This document shows, in pieces, positions 8,192-16,603 of a DNA stretch of 64,000 bases. The translations under genes were made by a program, and so were the position numbers. Source of the stretch: Massilia eurypsychrophila (lineage in GTDB: Bacteria > Pseudomonadota > Gammaproteobacteria > Burkholderiales > Burkholderiaceae_D). The stretch spans positions 124,001 to 188,000 of the forward strand of contig NZ_PDOC01000005.1 of NCBI RefSeq assembly GCF_002760655.1, read 5' to 3'. The notes beneath the pieces were generated by a model. That model saw nothing but the letters and a program-made list of their open reading frames with translations. It ran no database searches and was not told the origin of the DNA. Each line of letters begins with the position of its first letter. Positions within the stretch are counted from its first letter, which is position 1.

Positions 8192-9442
8192 ATGAGCGAA
8201 CCCGCCAACAGGCCGCCGATGCTGGCGGTGCGTGATGCGCTGGACATCCTGATGGGCGCGGCGCGTCCGGTGACGGAGTCGGAGATTGTCGCGACGCTGT
8301 GCGCCAACGGGCGCGTGCTGGCCGAGGCGCAGGCGTCGACGATCGACGTGCCGTCGGCCGACAACACCCAGATGGATGGTTACGCGGTGCGCTCGCAAGA
8401 CTGCGCCGGCGGCGCGGCCACATTGACCGTCAGCCAGCGTATTCCGGCCGGCCAGGTCGGCAAGTACCTCGATGCCGGCAGCGCCGCGCGCATCTTCACC
8501 GGCGCCATGATCCCGGACGGCGCCGACGCGGTCGTGATGCAGGAGCAGTGCACGGCGAACGACGACGGCACGGTGACCATCAGCCATGCGCCGCAGGCCG
8601 GCGAATGGATCCGCCGCGCCGGCGAGGACATCACCAGCGGCGCTGTGATCCTGGCGGCCGGCACGCGCCTGCGCAGCCAGGAACTGGGACTGGCGTCGTC
8701 GGTCGGGCTGGCGATGCTGCCGGTGCGGCGCAAGCTGCGCGTGGCGGTGTTCTTCACCGGCGACGAACTGACGATGCCTGGCGAAGCTCCGGGCGGCCAG
8801 CTGGCGCCTGGCGCCATCTACAATTCGAACCGCTTTACCTTGCGCGCGCTGCTGGAAAACCTTGGCTGCACCATCGCCGATTTCGGCATCGTGCCCGACA
8901 CGCTCGAGGCCACGCGCGCCACGCTGCGCAATGCCGCGCGCGAAAATGACCTGATCATCACGTCGGGCGGCGTGTCGGTCGGCGAGGAGGATCACATCAA
9001 GCCGGCGGTGGAAGCGGAAGGGCGGCTGAACATGTGGCAGATCGCCGTCAAGCCAGGCAAGCCGCTCGCTTTCGGCGAAGTGCGGCGCGACGGCGGCGAG
9101 GCGTTCTTCCTCGGCCTGCCAGGCAATCCGGTATCGAGCTTCATCACATTTTTGCTGTTCGTGCGGCCGTTCATCCTGCGCCTGCAGGGAGTGACGACGC
9201 CGGTGGAGCCGCGCGCTTTCGCCATGCGCGCCGATTTCGACTGGCCCAAGGCCGACCGGCGCAATGAGTTCCTGCGCGCGCGCATCAATGACGCAGGCGG
9301 GCTCGATCTGTTCCCGAACCAGGGGTCGGGCGTGCTGACGTCCACCGTATGGGGCGATGGTCTGATCGACAATGCGCCAAACAAATTAATTGCGCGCGGC
9401 GACACCGTGCGCTTCATCCCATTTAGCGAATTACTGCATTAG
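8192..9442 (+). CDS. moeA: Molybdopterin molybdenumtransferase
   Basis: Enzyme inserting molybdate into adenylylated molybdopterin, 416 aa. Visible signatures are the N-terminal QMDGYAV motif (DNTQMDGYAVRS), the GAMIPDGADAVVMQEQ segment, the MPTBD domain with TSGGVSVGEEDHIK, and KPGKPLAFG followed by GLPGNPVSSF. The C-terminal domain IV completes the protein. It sits between thrC and moaD with one- and six-base gaps, so the cofactor genes depend on the thrC transcript. Confidence 0.96.
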   Translation: MSEPANRPPMLAVRDALDILMGAARPVTESEIVATLCANGRVLAEAQASTIDVPSADNTQMDGYAVRSQDCAGGAATLTVSQRIPAGQVGKYLDAGSAARIFTGAMIPDGADAVVMQEQCTANDDGTVTISHAPQAGEWIRRAGEDITSGAVILAAGTRLRSQELGLASSVGLAMLPVRRKLRVAVFFTGDELTMPGEAPGGQLAPGAIYNSNRFTLRALLENLGCTIADFGIVPDTLEATRATLRNAARENDLIITSGGVSVGEEDHIKPAVEAEGRLNMWQIAVKPGKPLAFGEVRRDGGEAFFLGLPGNPVSSFITFLLFVRPFILRLQGVTTPVEPRAFAMRADFDWPKADRRNEFLRARINDAGGLDLFPNQGSGVLTSTVWGDGLIDNAPNKLIARGDTVRFIPFSELLH

Positions 9443-9448
9443 GCATCC

Positions 9449-9706
9449 ATGAACATCAATCTGCGTTTTTTTGCCAGCGTGCGCGAGGCGCTCGGCGTGT
9501 CGCAAGAAGTGGCGACCCTGCCCCCCGGCGTGACCACTGTCGGCGGCGTGCGCGATTTCCTGCATGCGCGCGGCGGTGCGTGGGCCGAGGCGCTGGCGCC
9601 GGAGCGGTCCCTGCGAATGGCCTGCAACCAGGTGATGTGCGATGCCGGTACCGAGATCAGCGACGGCTGCGAAGTGGCGTTTTTCCCGCCTGTGACAGGC
9701 GGCTAG
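9449..9706 (+). CDS. moaD: Molybdopterin synthase sulfur-carrier subunit
   Basis: Small ubiquitin-fold sulfur carrier of 85 aa, ending in the diagnostic Gly-Gly (PPVTGG). The C-terminal glycine is thiocarboxylated and donates sulfur in molybdopterin synthesis with MoaE. MoaE is not found in the window downstream of it. The ATG lies six bases after the moeA stop. Its stop overlaps the stop of the convergent gene by the sequence CTAG. Confidence 0.93.
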   Translation: MNINLRFFASVREALGVSQEVATLPPGVTTVGGVRDFLHARGGAWAEALAPERSLRMACNQVMCDAGTEISDGCEVAFFPPVTGG

Positions 9707-9954
9707 ACGATTTCTCGGCCGACGGGATTGGTGCGATTCCACGCGGCGAGGTCCGCAGGCATCCTGGCCCGCATATCACATTGAGCAATCAGGTCGCCGA
9801 GTAAGTAAGACGTCTCGACTCGGGTCAACTGCAAACCGTCCGGACTAGCGTTCACTTCAACGCTGTCCCCAATCGAAGCTTTCAATCTCGTGAGCATTGA
9901 AAGGGGCAAGCGAAGCGCGGCGCTATTGCCCCATTTCCTAATCGGCAGCTTCAT
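9703..9954 (-). CDS. MazE/AbrB-type antitoxin-like protein without visible toxin
   Basis: An 83-aa protein whose first 45 residues form a swapped-hairpin AbrB fold (KLPIRKWGNSAALRLPLSML, then GDSVEVNASPDGLQL), the DNA-binding part of MazE-type antitoxins. The C-terminal 35 residues (YLLGDLIAQCDMRARMPADL) would be the toxin-binding arm. In mazEF operons the toxin gene follows, but here the gene runs directly into the convergent moaD with shared stop bases, so there is no room for one. It may be an orphan antitoxin or a stand-alone regulator. Confidence 0.8.
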   Translation of the reverse strand: MKLPIRKWGNSAALRLPLSMLTRLKASIGDSVEVNASPDGLQLTRVETSYLLGDLIAQCDMRARMPADLAAWNRTNPVGREIV

Positions 9955-9985
9955 ATGTAAGCATCCTACCGCTGTATTGCTGATT

Positions 9986-10174
9986 CTAGCCCTTGCGCGA
10001 ACGCAGGTAGCGGGCGCCGATGAAGATTGCCGACGCCGCCAGCGCGAATATGAGCGACAGCCAGATGCCGTCGCCCAGCTGTTTGCCGCCGATCAGGTCG
10101 ACGACGACGAGCAGCGCGAACATCGAGGCCGCGGCCAGTACGTACTGCAAAATCCAAAATCGAGCGCCTTGCAT
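9986..10174 (-). CDS. Small two-helix membrane protein (62 aa), paralogue of the gene at 16604
   Basis: Hydrophobic 62-aa protein with two predicted transmembrane helices (about residues 9-28 and 37-55) and a basic tail ending RYLRSRKG. It aligns without gaps over its whole length with the first 62 residues of the small membrane protein at 16604-16810, with 26 identical positions counted by hand, including RFWI at the start and SAIF-GARY near the end. That conservation supports a real gene. Function unknown; no domain recognised. Confidence 0.65.
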   Translation of the reverse strand: MQGARFWILQYVLAAASMFALLVVVDLIGGKQLGDGIWLSLIFALAASAIFIGARYLRSRKG

Positions 10175-10237
10175 GGTGTGTCTCCCGTGTAGTTATGAAG
10201 TGATCATAACCGACGCCGTTCGGTCACGCCACCGCGA

Positions 10238-11134
10238 TTAGCCGGCCTGGCGTTCGAGCCAGGCGACGATGCCGTCCAGGCTGCGAAAATCCGCCACTGA
10301 ACGGCAGGCGATCTGCGGGTGGCGCGCCTGTAGCATGCGCGCAAGCGCAGCGCCTGGCCCCAGCTCCAGCGCGACCGTCATGCCGGCTTCGGCGGCGGCG
10401 TCCATGCAGTCGCTCCATACGATCGTCTCGCTCAGGTGGCGCGACAGCGTGTCGACGGCGCGCGCCTGGCCGGTGACGGCCTCGGCGCCGATGCCCGACA
10501 GGACAGGGAACGCCGGCGACTGAAACGGCGCGGCCCGCAGCGCTGCGGCAAACGGCTCTACCGCGTCTGCCATCAGGGAAGTGTGCGAGGCGATACCGAT
10601 CGGCAGGCGCTGCAGCCTGCCGCCGGCAGCGGCCACCGCCTGGTCGAGTGATGCCAGCGTGACCTCGAGCCCGCCGGCGATGCAGGTGTCGACGCCGGTG
10701 ACGATGGCGACCTCGAAACCGGCCGCGGCGGCGAGCGCGCGCGCACGCTCGACCGGCACGCCGCTGATCGCTGCCAGTGCCTGCGGTTCGGTGACGGCGC
10801 CAGTCATCAGGGCGGCGCGGGTTGCCGCAAGCGACACTGCATCGGCCGGGTCGAGCGCCTCGGCCACGCCGTAGGCCGACAGTTCACCGACGCTGTAGCC
10901 GGCCACCAGCGATGGCGGCATGACGCGATGGCGCAGCGCTTCCCACATGGCCAGCGTGGCGCCAACGATAGCCGGCTGCGCCACGCGGTTGTCGAACATG
11001 GTGGCCGGGTCGGCGTCCGCAAGGCCGCATGCATCGAGCAAGGCCGCGGCGCCAGCATCGGTGCGCGCGAGGTCGAACATGCCGGCGTGCTGGCCGCCCT
11101 GGCCGGGACAGAGCAGCAAAAGGCGCGCGCTCAT
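10238..11134 (-). CDS. mdcH: Malonate decarboxylase, epsilon subunit (malonyl-CoA:ACP transacylase)
   Basis: Acyltransferase of 298 aa with the FabD fold. The nucleophile is S81 in GYSVGELSAYG, and the N-terminal LLCPGQGGQHAGMF motif is typical. In malonate decarboxylase it primes the acyl-carrier subunit with malonate from malonyl-CoA. The frame is open further upstream, but ATG 11134 overlaps the mdcB stop as ATGA and gives the normal N-terminus. It is the last gene of the operon. Confidence 0.93.
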   Translation of the reverse strand: MSARLLLLCPGQGGQHAGMFDLARTDAGAAALLDACGLADADPATMFDNRVAQPAIVGATLAMWEALRHRVMPPSLVAGYSVGELSAYGVAEALDPADAVSLAATRAALMTGAVTEPQALAAISGVPVERARALAAAAGFEVAIVTGVDTCIAGGLEVTLASLDQAVAAAGGRLQRLPIGIASHTSLMADAVEPFAAALRAAPFQSPAFPVLSGIGAEAVTGQARAVDTLSRHLSETIVWSDCMDAAAEAGMTVALELGPGAALARMLQARHPQIACRSVADFRSLDGIVAWLERQAG

Positions 11135-12021
11135 GGATGCGCGACCGCGTGCACCAGGCAGGTGGCGGCAAGCAGGTCGGCCGCGCCGCCAGGCGACAGT
11201 TTTTGCGCGACCAGGATGCGATGGCACTCGAGTGCGTAGGCCCGCCAGCCGGGATGCGCGGTGCCGCCCATGTCGACAAAGCCGGCAGCCTGCCGCCGCA
11301 CTGTGGCGGCGCCTTGCGCGCCGCCCCGATAGCACACATTGGTGTCGCTGACGTGGGCCATCAGCGCAAACAGCGCATCGATGCGGGCATGGTGCATGCC
11401 GCGGCCGGCCGCGAGCGTGCGCCGCAGCGCCGGCAGGCCAACCCCGAACACCGACGGCAGGCCGAGGGCGCCTTCTTCGCGCGCGCCGCTGGCGGCATGG
11501 CGGTCGGCCACCTGCAAGCCGTGCGACCTGGCGTTAGCCGGGCGCGTGTGCGCGGTCAGATCTTCGCCCCAGCGAACGAGCATGACGGCGCGCAGCGAGT
11601 CGCCTTCGGGCGCAATGGCCTGCGCGCGGGCGCGGCCGATCGCCGCGCACAGCATGCCGAGGCTGAAGATGGCGCCGCGGTGCGTGTTGATGCCGGCGGT
11701 GGCGCCCAGCATGCGCACTTCGGCGTCGATGCCAAGCTGCCTGAGGACCGCGAACGGCGCATCGTCGAAACCAGCGCGGCAAATGCGCGCAAAGTAGTGG
11801 CGCAAACTGAACATGCTGCGCATGAAGGTGGCCGCGTTCATGTCGGCGTGGCTGCCGTTGTCGACCAGCGAGACCAGGCCAGGCTTGGGGTACAGCACCA
11901 ATTCGGCGTGCAGGCAGCCGACTGCGATGCGCGCCGTCTCCGTGCAGAACGCCCGCAGCCCTAACCCATCGGGCAGCGTGCGCGTGACCGGATTGAAGAA
12001 TGCCTGTTCGTGAGCCATCAT
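11131..12021 (-). CDS. mdcB: Triphosphoribosyl-dephospho-CoA synthase
   Basis: CitG/MdcB-family enzyme, 296 aa, making the precursor of the malonate decarboxylase prosthetic group from dephospho-CoA and ATP. Family segments are ELVLYPKPGLVSLVDNGSHADMNAATFMRS near the N-terminus, TAGINTHRGAIFSLGMLCAA in the middle and DTNVCYRGG near the C-terminus (each long run only partly diagnostic). It overlaps mdcG upstream and mdcH downstream by four bases. In Pseudomonas operons mdcB follows mdcA; here it sits between mdcG and mdcH. Confidence 0.93.
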   Translation of the reverse strand: MMAHEQAFFNPVTRTLPDGLGLRAFCTETARIAVGCLHAELVLYPKPGLVSLVDNGSHADMNAATFMRSMFSLRHYFARICRAGFDDAPFAVLRQLGIDAEVRMLGATAGINTHRGAIFSLGMLCAAIGRARAQAIAPEGDSLRAVMLVRWGEDLTAHTRPANARSHGLQVADRHAASGAREEGALGLPSVFGVGLPALRRTLAAGRGMHHARIDALFALMAHVSDTNVCYRGGAQGAATVRRQAAGFVDMGGTAHPGWRAYALECHRILVAQKLSPGGAADLLAATCLVHAVAHP

Positions 12022-12662
12022 GCCGCCTCCAGCGTGGCCAGCAGGTCAGCCATCGGCGCGAGCCGCACCGCGCCGGCGTCCTTGACCAGCACGCGCGCCT
12101 TGACCGGGCCGGCGCCGATCCACTCCTTCCAGGACACCGCGGCCCCGGTCGGGAAGACGATTTCGCCGTCGAGCGGCAGCAGGGCGGCATGCCGCTCGAG
12201 CAGGGCGAGCCCGGCGCACAGCGTGTCGCCATCGGTCGGGAAGAACAACACGTCGATGTCGGACGTCGCCGTCAGATAGGTTTGGCCAGTCAGCGCCTGC
12301 ATGGCGAGCGATCCGTAAGCGCGCAGCGGCATCCTGTCAGCGAGCAGCTTGAGCGCGGGCCGCCAGCGCTCGGGCGCCGCGGCAGAGGCGTCCTCCAGCG
12401 CAAGCGCATCGCTGTGGCGGGCGACGTCGGCGCTCGATGCGTTGAAGGCGATGCGGCCCTTGGTGCCATCGCTTGCCGGCGGCCAGGGTATGCCAAGGCT
12501 GACGTGCAGTGGCGCCAGGCCGGGGTCGGCGCGCCGCACGACCGCCGGCCAGTCCTCGCGCCGCCATTGGTCAACGGCGGCGTGCTGGCCGGCTGCGGCG
12601 CCGGCGAACGCGGCATCCCAGCCGCGGCCGGTCAGCCACACGAGGTCATGGCGGCAGAACAT
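12018..12662 (-). CDS. mdcG: Malonate decarboxylase holo-ACP synthase (phosphoribosyl-dephospho-CoA transferase)
   Basis: Nucleotidyltransferase-like enzyme of 214 aa that attaches the triphosphoribosyl-dephospho-CoA made by MdcB to the acyl-carrier subunit MdcC. The GSLAMQALTGQTYLTATSDID segment holds the Asp-x-Asp metal site (SDIDVLFF). The N-terminus RHDLVWLTGRGW is characteristic. It overlaps mdcE by 17 bases and mdcB by four, so translation is coupled. Confidence 0.92.
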   Translation of the reverse strand: MFCRHDLVWLTGRGWDAAFAGAAAGQHAAVDQWRREDWPAVVRRADPGLAPLHVSLGIPWPPASDGTKGRIAFNASSADVARHSDALALEDASAAAPERWRPALKLLADRMPLRAYGSLAMQALTGQTYLTATSDIDVLFFPTDGDTLCAGLALLERHAALLPLDGEIVFPTGAAVSWKEWIGAGPVKARVLVKDAGAVRLAPMADLLATLEAA

Positions 12663-13362
12663 CGCTGTCGGTCAGGATGGCGTCGATGACGCGCTGGGCC
12701 AGTTTGCGCCCGCCGCGCGCCTGGCCGAGCAGGCTGCGCAAGTCGCCGCCGCTCGGCGCGGCCAGCGCCTTTTCCAGCTGCGCGGCCAGTTCGCCGCTCC
12801 AGATTTCGTGCAGGCCGCCCATGCGCAGGTAGTTGATCGGGCCGGGCGCGAACACCGGGTTGTCGACGGCAAGCTCGATCAGCCGCTCTTCGGGCACCTT
12901 GGTGATGCGCGCCATCGCGGGCAGGCCCATTACGCGGATGCTGGCGTCGGGCAGCGCGTAGCAGGCATCCGCCATCAGGCCGCTGGTAATGAAGCCGCCC
13001 GACAGCGCCTGATCGTACACCAGCCCGATAACTCTATGGCCCTGGCGGCGCGCCAGTTCGACGCACTTGCCCAGGTGAGCCATGTAGCTGTTGATGCCCA
13101 ACATTTCATCGCGGTGGCGCAGGCGCTGGCCCTGGGTGTCGACCAGCATCAGGATCGGCCGGCCGGGATGCTCGCGTACCGTCTGCAGCACGAAGCGCGC
13201 CTGCGCCAGCGCGATTTCGATGCCGATCGGCGCGTGGCCGGTGGTGCCGACGACAGCGACGGTCTGCTCGCCGGCGTGCGCGCTGCCCGACAAAAAATTG
13301 TCGGCTTCGGTGATTGCGTGCCCGCGCGGGAACAGCTGCGCGGCCAGTGTTTGCCAGTCCAT
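12646..13362 (-). CDS. mdcE: Malonate decarboxylase, gamma subunit
   Basis: Crotonase-fold subunit of 238 aa, related to a carboxyltransferase half. With MdcD it decarboxylates malonyl-S-ACP to acetyl-S-ACP. Typical segments are VVGTTGHAPIGIEIALAQA, LVDTQGQRLRHRDEMLGIN and GLVYDQALSGGFITSGLMAD. The start codon shares a base with the mdcD stop (TGATG), consistent with stoichiometric synthesis of the two subunits. Confidence 0.95.
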   Translation of the reverse strand: MDWQTLAAQLFPRGHAITEADNFLSGSAHAGEQTVAVVGTTGHAPIGIEIALAQARFVLQTVREHPGRPILMLVDTQGQRLRHRDEMLGINSYMAHLGKCVELARRQGHRVIGLVYDQALSGGFITSGLMADACYALPDASIRVMGLPAMARITKVPEERLIELAVDNPVFAPGPINYLRMGGLHEIWSGELAAQLEKALAAPSGGDLRSLLGQARGGRKLAQRVIDAILTDSDVLPP

Positions 13363-14258
13363 CAGCGGCCTCCAATCCGGTGCGCGCCGACGGCGGCGAC
13401 GAATTCCGACGCTTCGAGCATGGCAATGGCGTCGGGCTGCTCGACGCCGAGGGCAGACCAGATCTCGAGCGGATCGGTCATGGCGCCGAAGCGGTCGATG
13501 CGCTCGCCCAGCATGGCTTGTTCATGTTCGAGTTCGTCCAGGGTGAGGGCGGTGGACTGCCGCCGGCACGCGGCGATGGCGTCGATCGCTGCCTGGCGGA
13601 ACGCGGCGACGGAGTCGGCCACCACCATCTGGCAGTCGCCCAGCAGGTAGCGGTGCTTGCCGCCGGTGGTGCGCCACACCAGGGCGCGGTCGCGCGAATC
13701 GAATTCTTCGACGCCGCTGGCTGTTTCGATGACCTCGGGGCCGGACATGGCCAGCCGGCCTTGTTCGGACATGACGACGGCGTTGGTGCAGCGGGCAACG
13801 ATGCCCATGCCGCCGAAGACGCCATTGGCGCCGCCGGCCAGGGTGATCACGGCGATGCCGGCGTGGCGGGCGTCGAGTACGGCGCGCATCACCTCGGACA
13901 CGGCGATCAGGCCGGCGTTGGCTTCGTGCAGGCGCACGCCGCCCGTTTCCATCAGCAGCAGCACGGCGTCGACGGGTTCGGTGATGGCGCGACGCAGCAG
14001 GCCAACGAGCTTGGCGCCGTGGACTTCGCCGACGGCGCCGCCCATGAAGCCGCCCTCCTGCGCGGCGGCGAACACCTTGTCGCCATTTAAAAAGGCCTGA
14101 CCGACGGCGACGCCATCGTCGAACGAGACGGGAGCGTCGAGCTGGGCGAGATGCGGGCTGATGACGCGCGCCGACGGCGGCAGGAATTCGCGGAAGCTGC
14201 CGGCATCGAACAGGCGCGCGATGCGTTCGCGCGCGGTCGATTCGATGTAGCTGCTCAT
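13362..14258 (-). CDS. mdcD: Malonate decarboxylase, beta subunit
   Basis: Carboxyltransferase-like beta subunit of 298 aa that pairs with MdcE. The N-terminus YIESTARERIARLFDAGSF and the segment LLMETGGVRLHEANAGLIAVSE (in part) are typical of MdcD. GANGVFGGMGIVARC forms an oxyanion-type glycine loop. It overlaps mdcC by four bases (ATGA) and ends in the mdcE start. Confidence 0.95.
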   Translation of the reverse strand: MSSYIESTARERIARLFDAGSFREFLPPSARVISPHLAQLDAPVSFDDGVAVGQAFLNGDKVFAAAQEGGFMGGAVGEVHGAKLVGLLRRAITEPVDAVLLLMETGGVRLHEANAGLIAVSEVMRAVLDARHAGIAVITLAGGANGVFGGMGIVARCTNAVVMSEQGRLAMSGPEVIETASGVEEFDSRDRALVWRTTGGKHRYLLGDCQMVVADSVAAFRQAAIDAIAACRRQSTALTLDELEHEQAMLGERIDRFGAMTDPLEIWSALGVEQPDAIAMLEASEFVAAVGAHRIGGR

Positions 14259-14569
14259 GGCGCGCTTACCAGCATCGTTTCGACCGCCTGGTCCAGGCGC
14301 AGGCTGACCACGGCGGGCGTGGCGCCCATGTCGTTGATGGCGATGCGGGCGTCGGCCAGCTGCCAGCGCTGGTGGAAGTCCTGCATCACCGCCTGCCAGG
14401 TGGGGCCGAAGCCGATCGCCGCGGTCTTGATTTCGATGGTGCAGGCGCCGCCCTGGGGCGCCGATTCGATCAGCACTTCGAGGTTGCCGGAACCGACCAC
14501 GCCGACCACCTGCGGCTGCGCCGGCAGCGCCCGCGTGCCGTTCTCAAACCGATATTCCAGAGTTTCCAT
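14255..14569 (-). CDS. mdcC: Malonate decarboxylase acyl-carrier (delta) subunit
   Basis: A 104-aa acyl-carrier protein that bears the 2'-(5''-phosphoribosyl)-3'-dephospho-CoA group. The serine in GVVGSGNLEVLIES is the expected attachment residue by family similarity. The remainder (IEIKTAAIGFGPTWQAVMQD, INDMGATPAVVSLRLDQAVE) matches MdcC. It begins nine bases after the mdcA stop. Confidence 0.94.
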   Translation of the reverse strand: METLEYRFENGTRALPAQPQVVGVVGSGNLEVLIESAPQGGACTIEIKTAAIGFGPTWQAVMQDFHQRWQLADARIAINDMGATPAVVSLRLDQAVETMLVSAP

Positions 14570-14578
14570 ATTGGTTCC

Positions 14579-16246
14579 TTACCAGTTGCGGAAGCGGCGC
14601 GGCGGCGCGTACAGGCCGCCCGATGCGCGCACCAGGTCTTTCATGTTCTTGGCCGCCAGCAGGTCGCGCGTTGCGAGCCGCTTGTCGACGGCGATGTCTT
14701 CGGCGCGCTGGACGATGCCGCGGTCGCGCAGGTTTTCGACCATGCGCTTGTCGCGCGCCATGCCGACCGGCGTGTAGCCGGCCACGCCGCGGATGGCCTG
14801 TTCGCGTTCTTCGTCGGTGCGGCACAGCAGCAGGTTGGCGATGCCTTCCTCGGTCAGGATGTGGGTGATGTCGTCGCCGTAGATCATGACGGGCGGGATG
14901 TCAAAGCCGGCCTGCTCGGCCAGCGTCCACGCGTCGAGGCGGTCGACGAAGGCCGGCTGCATGTGTTCGCGGAAGGTTTCGACGATCTGCACGACCAGCT
15001 TCTGGCCGCGCGGGATGGTGTTGCGGCCTTCGCGCGCCTGGCGGCCGGCCTTCAGCCATGCCGGGCTGGCGTGGCGGCGACCGCGCGCGTCGGCGCCCAT
15101 GTTGGGGGCGCCGCCGAAGCCGGCGATGCGCCCGGCGGTGGCGGTCGACGAATTACCCTGCAAGTCGATCTGCAGGGTCGAGCCGATGAACATGTCGCAG
15201 GCGTAGTGGCCGGCGGCCTGGCTCATGGCGCGGTTGCTGCGCATGCTGCCGTCGGGGCCGACGGCGAACACGTCGGGCCGCGCGCGGATGTATTCTTCCA
15301 TGCCCAGTTCGGAGCCGAACGAGTGCACCGTTTCGACGAAGCCGGCTTCGATGGCGGGAATCAGGGTCGGGTGGGGATTCAAGGCCCAGTGGCGGCAGAT
15401 CTTGCCCTTCAGGCCGAGCGACTCGGCGTAGGTGGGCAGCAGCAGTTCGATGGCGGCGGTGTCGAAACCGATGCCGTGGTTGAGCCGCTGGACGCCGTAT
15501 TCGGCGTAGATGCCCTTGATGGCCATCATCGCCATCAGCACCTGGATTTCGGAGATCAGTGCCGGGTCGCGGGTAAACAGCGGCTCGATATAGTAAGGCG
15601 CCGGCGAGCGGATGACGAAGTCGACCCAGTCGCCCGGGATGTCGACGCGCGGCAGCACGTCCATGATGCGGTTGACCTGGACGATGACGACGCCGTTCTT
15701 GAAGGCGGTCGCTTCGACGATGGCCGGCGTGTCTTCGGTATTCGGACCGGTGTAGAGGTTGCCGTGGCGGTCGGCCGCCTCGGCGGCGACGAGGCACACG
15801 CGCGGCGCCAGATCGATGAAGTAGCGGCTGAACAGTTCGAGGTAGGTGTGGATGGCGCCGATGTTGAGCTGGCCGGAGGCGACCAGCCTGGCCACGCGGC
15901 CGGCCTGCGGACCGGAGAACGAGAAATCGAGGCGCGAGGCGATGCCGCGCTCGAACACGTCGAGGTGTTCGGGCAGCGCCAGCACCGACTGCAGCATGTG
16001 GATGCCGTTGACGCGGGCCGGATCGAGACCGGCCAATGCCTTGGCGAGGAAGTCGGCCTGCTTCTGGTTGTTACCCTCGAGGCAGACACGGTCGCCGCAC
16101 TCGATCACGCTGTGCAGCAGGTCGTTGATGCGCGCCGCCGGAACGGACTTGCCGTCAAGGTCGGCGCCGACCGCCGCCCTGGCGCGGCCCACCCGGGCAG
16201 CGCGATTGGCCTGCAGGGTGTTCCAGGCTTTCGGCGGCGTGCTCAC
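14579..16246 (-). CDS. mdcA: Malonate decarboxylase, alpha subunit (acetyl-S-ACP:malonate ACP transferase)
   Basis: CoA-transferase-like alpha subunit, 555 aa, exchanging acetyl for malonyl on the carrier protein. Characteristic segments are DRVCLEGNNQKQADFLAKAL, RVNGIHMLQSVLALPEH, GNLYTGPNTEDTPAIVEA and GIGFDTAAIELLLPTYAESL. The frame stays open upstream, but those codons overlap the transporter remnant and look unlike MdcA. The GTG at 16246 shares its G with the TAG stop of that remnant (TAGTG), gives STPPKAWNTLQANR as N-terminus and a normal length. First functional gene of the mdc operon; no mdcR or MdcLM transporter genes are nearby. Confidence 0.94.
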   Translation of the reverse strand: MSTPPKAWNTLQANRAARVGRARAAVGADLDGKSVPAARINDLLHSVIECGDRVCLEGNNQKQADFLAKALAGLDPARVNGIHMLQSVLALPEHLDVFERGIASRLDFSFSGPQAGRVARLVASGQLNIGAIHTYLELFSRYFIDLAPRVCLVAAEAADRHGNLYTGPNTEDTPAIVEATAFKNGVVIVQVNRIMDVLPRVDIPGDWVDFVIRSPAPYYIEPLFTRDPALISEIQVLMAMMAIKGIYAEYGVQRLNHGIGFDTAAIELLLPTYAESLGLKGKICRHWALNPHPTLIPAIEAGFVETVHSFGSELGMEEYIRARPDVFAVGPDGSMRSNRAMSQAAGHYACDMFIGSTLQIDLQGNSSTATAGRIAGFGGAPNMGADARGRRHASPAWLKAGRQAREGRNTIPRGQKLVVQIVETFREHMQPAFVDRLDAWTLAEQAGFDIPPVMIYGDDITHILTEEGIANLLLCRTDEEREQAIRGVAGYTPVGMARDKRMVENLRDRGIVQRAEDIAVDKRLATRDLLAAKNMKDLVRASGGLYAPPRRFRNW

Positions 16247-16530
16247 TATTTTGCTCTCATCATCATGTCGGGCAGGCCTGTTGCGATTCCCGGGAATACG
16301 CACAGCAGGAACATGTCGACTACCCACTGGGCGGCTGACTGGCTGATGTGCAGGAAGCTCATCACGTACGAATAGTACAGTGACATGCAGATGATCAGCA
16401 ACAGCATGGTCGATCCCTTGATGGTCGAGGTCAGTATAGGCGCCAGTTTTTTCGAACGCCATACGTTATAGACCGCAGCGATCGGCACAAGTGCCAGCAG
16501 GGCGCCCAAACCAGCCGTTTCCGATGGAGG
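16246..16530 (-). pseudogene. Remnant of a TRAP transporter large permease (DctM), 5' truncated and internally deleted
   Basis: The minus-strand frame reads PSETAGMGALLALVPIAAVYN, which matches the TPTEA-type segment in the middle of DctM permeases. It continues through IKGSTMLLLIICMSLYYSYV, then jumps to LLCVFPGIATGLPDMMM, which resembles the extreme C-terminus of the family (FP-LP motif). About 95 residues remain of a protein normally near 430, so it lacks the N-terminal half and a C-terminal internal block. Upstream of 16530 the similarity stops abruptly. Its stop overlaps the mdcA start, so the intact gene was probably the malonate importer heading this operon. An alternative is a short expressed hydrophobic peptide from ATG 16509. 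Confidence 0.7.
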
Positions 16531-16589
16531 GCGATCGCTTCGCGGAGCTGATGGCGTCGCTGCCGCTGCTGGCCAATCGCGCTTCCTAG
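16506..16589 (+). pseudogene. Possible C-terminal tail of a lost plus-strand gene at the deletion scar
   Basis: The plus strand ends an open frame here, reading MEGDRFAELMASLPLLANRA then TAG. The composition looks like a genuine protein end, but there is no start or body upstream because the transporter remnant occupies that DNA. It may be the other side of the deletion that truncated the TRAP gene. The short length makes this weak. Confidence 0.2.
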
Positions 16590-16603
16590 TCTTCGACGGT
16601 AGC

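Noticed and set aside
12349-13650. 433-codon plus-strand frame inside the mdc operon
   Set aside because: It is antisense to mdcG, mdcE and mdcD, which are well supported; no domain is recognisable.
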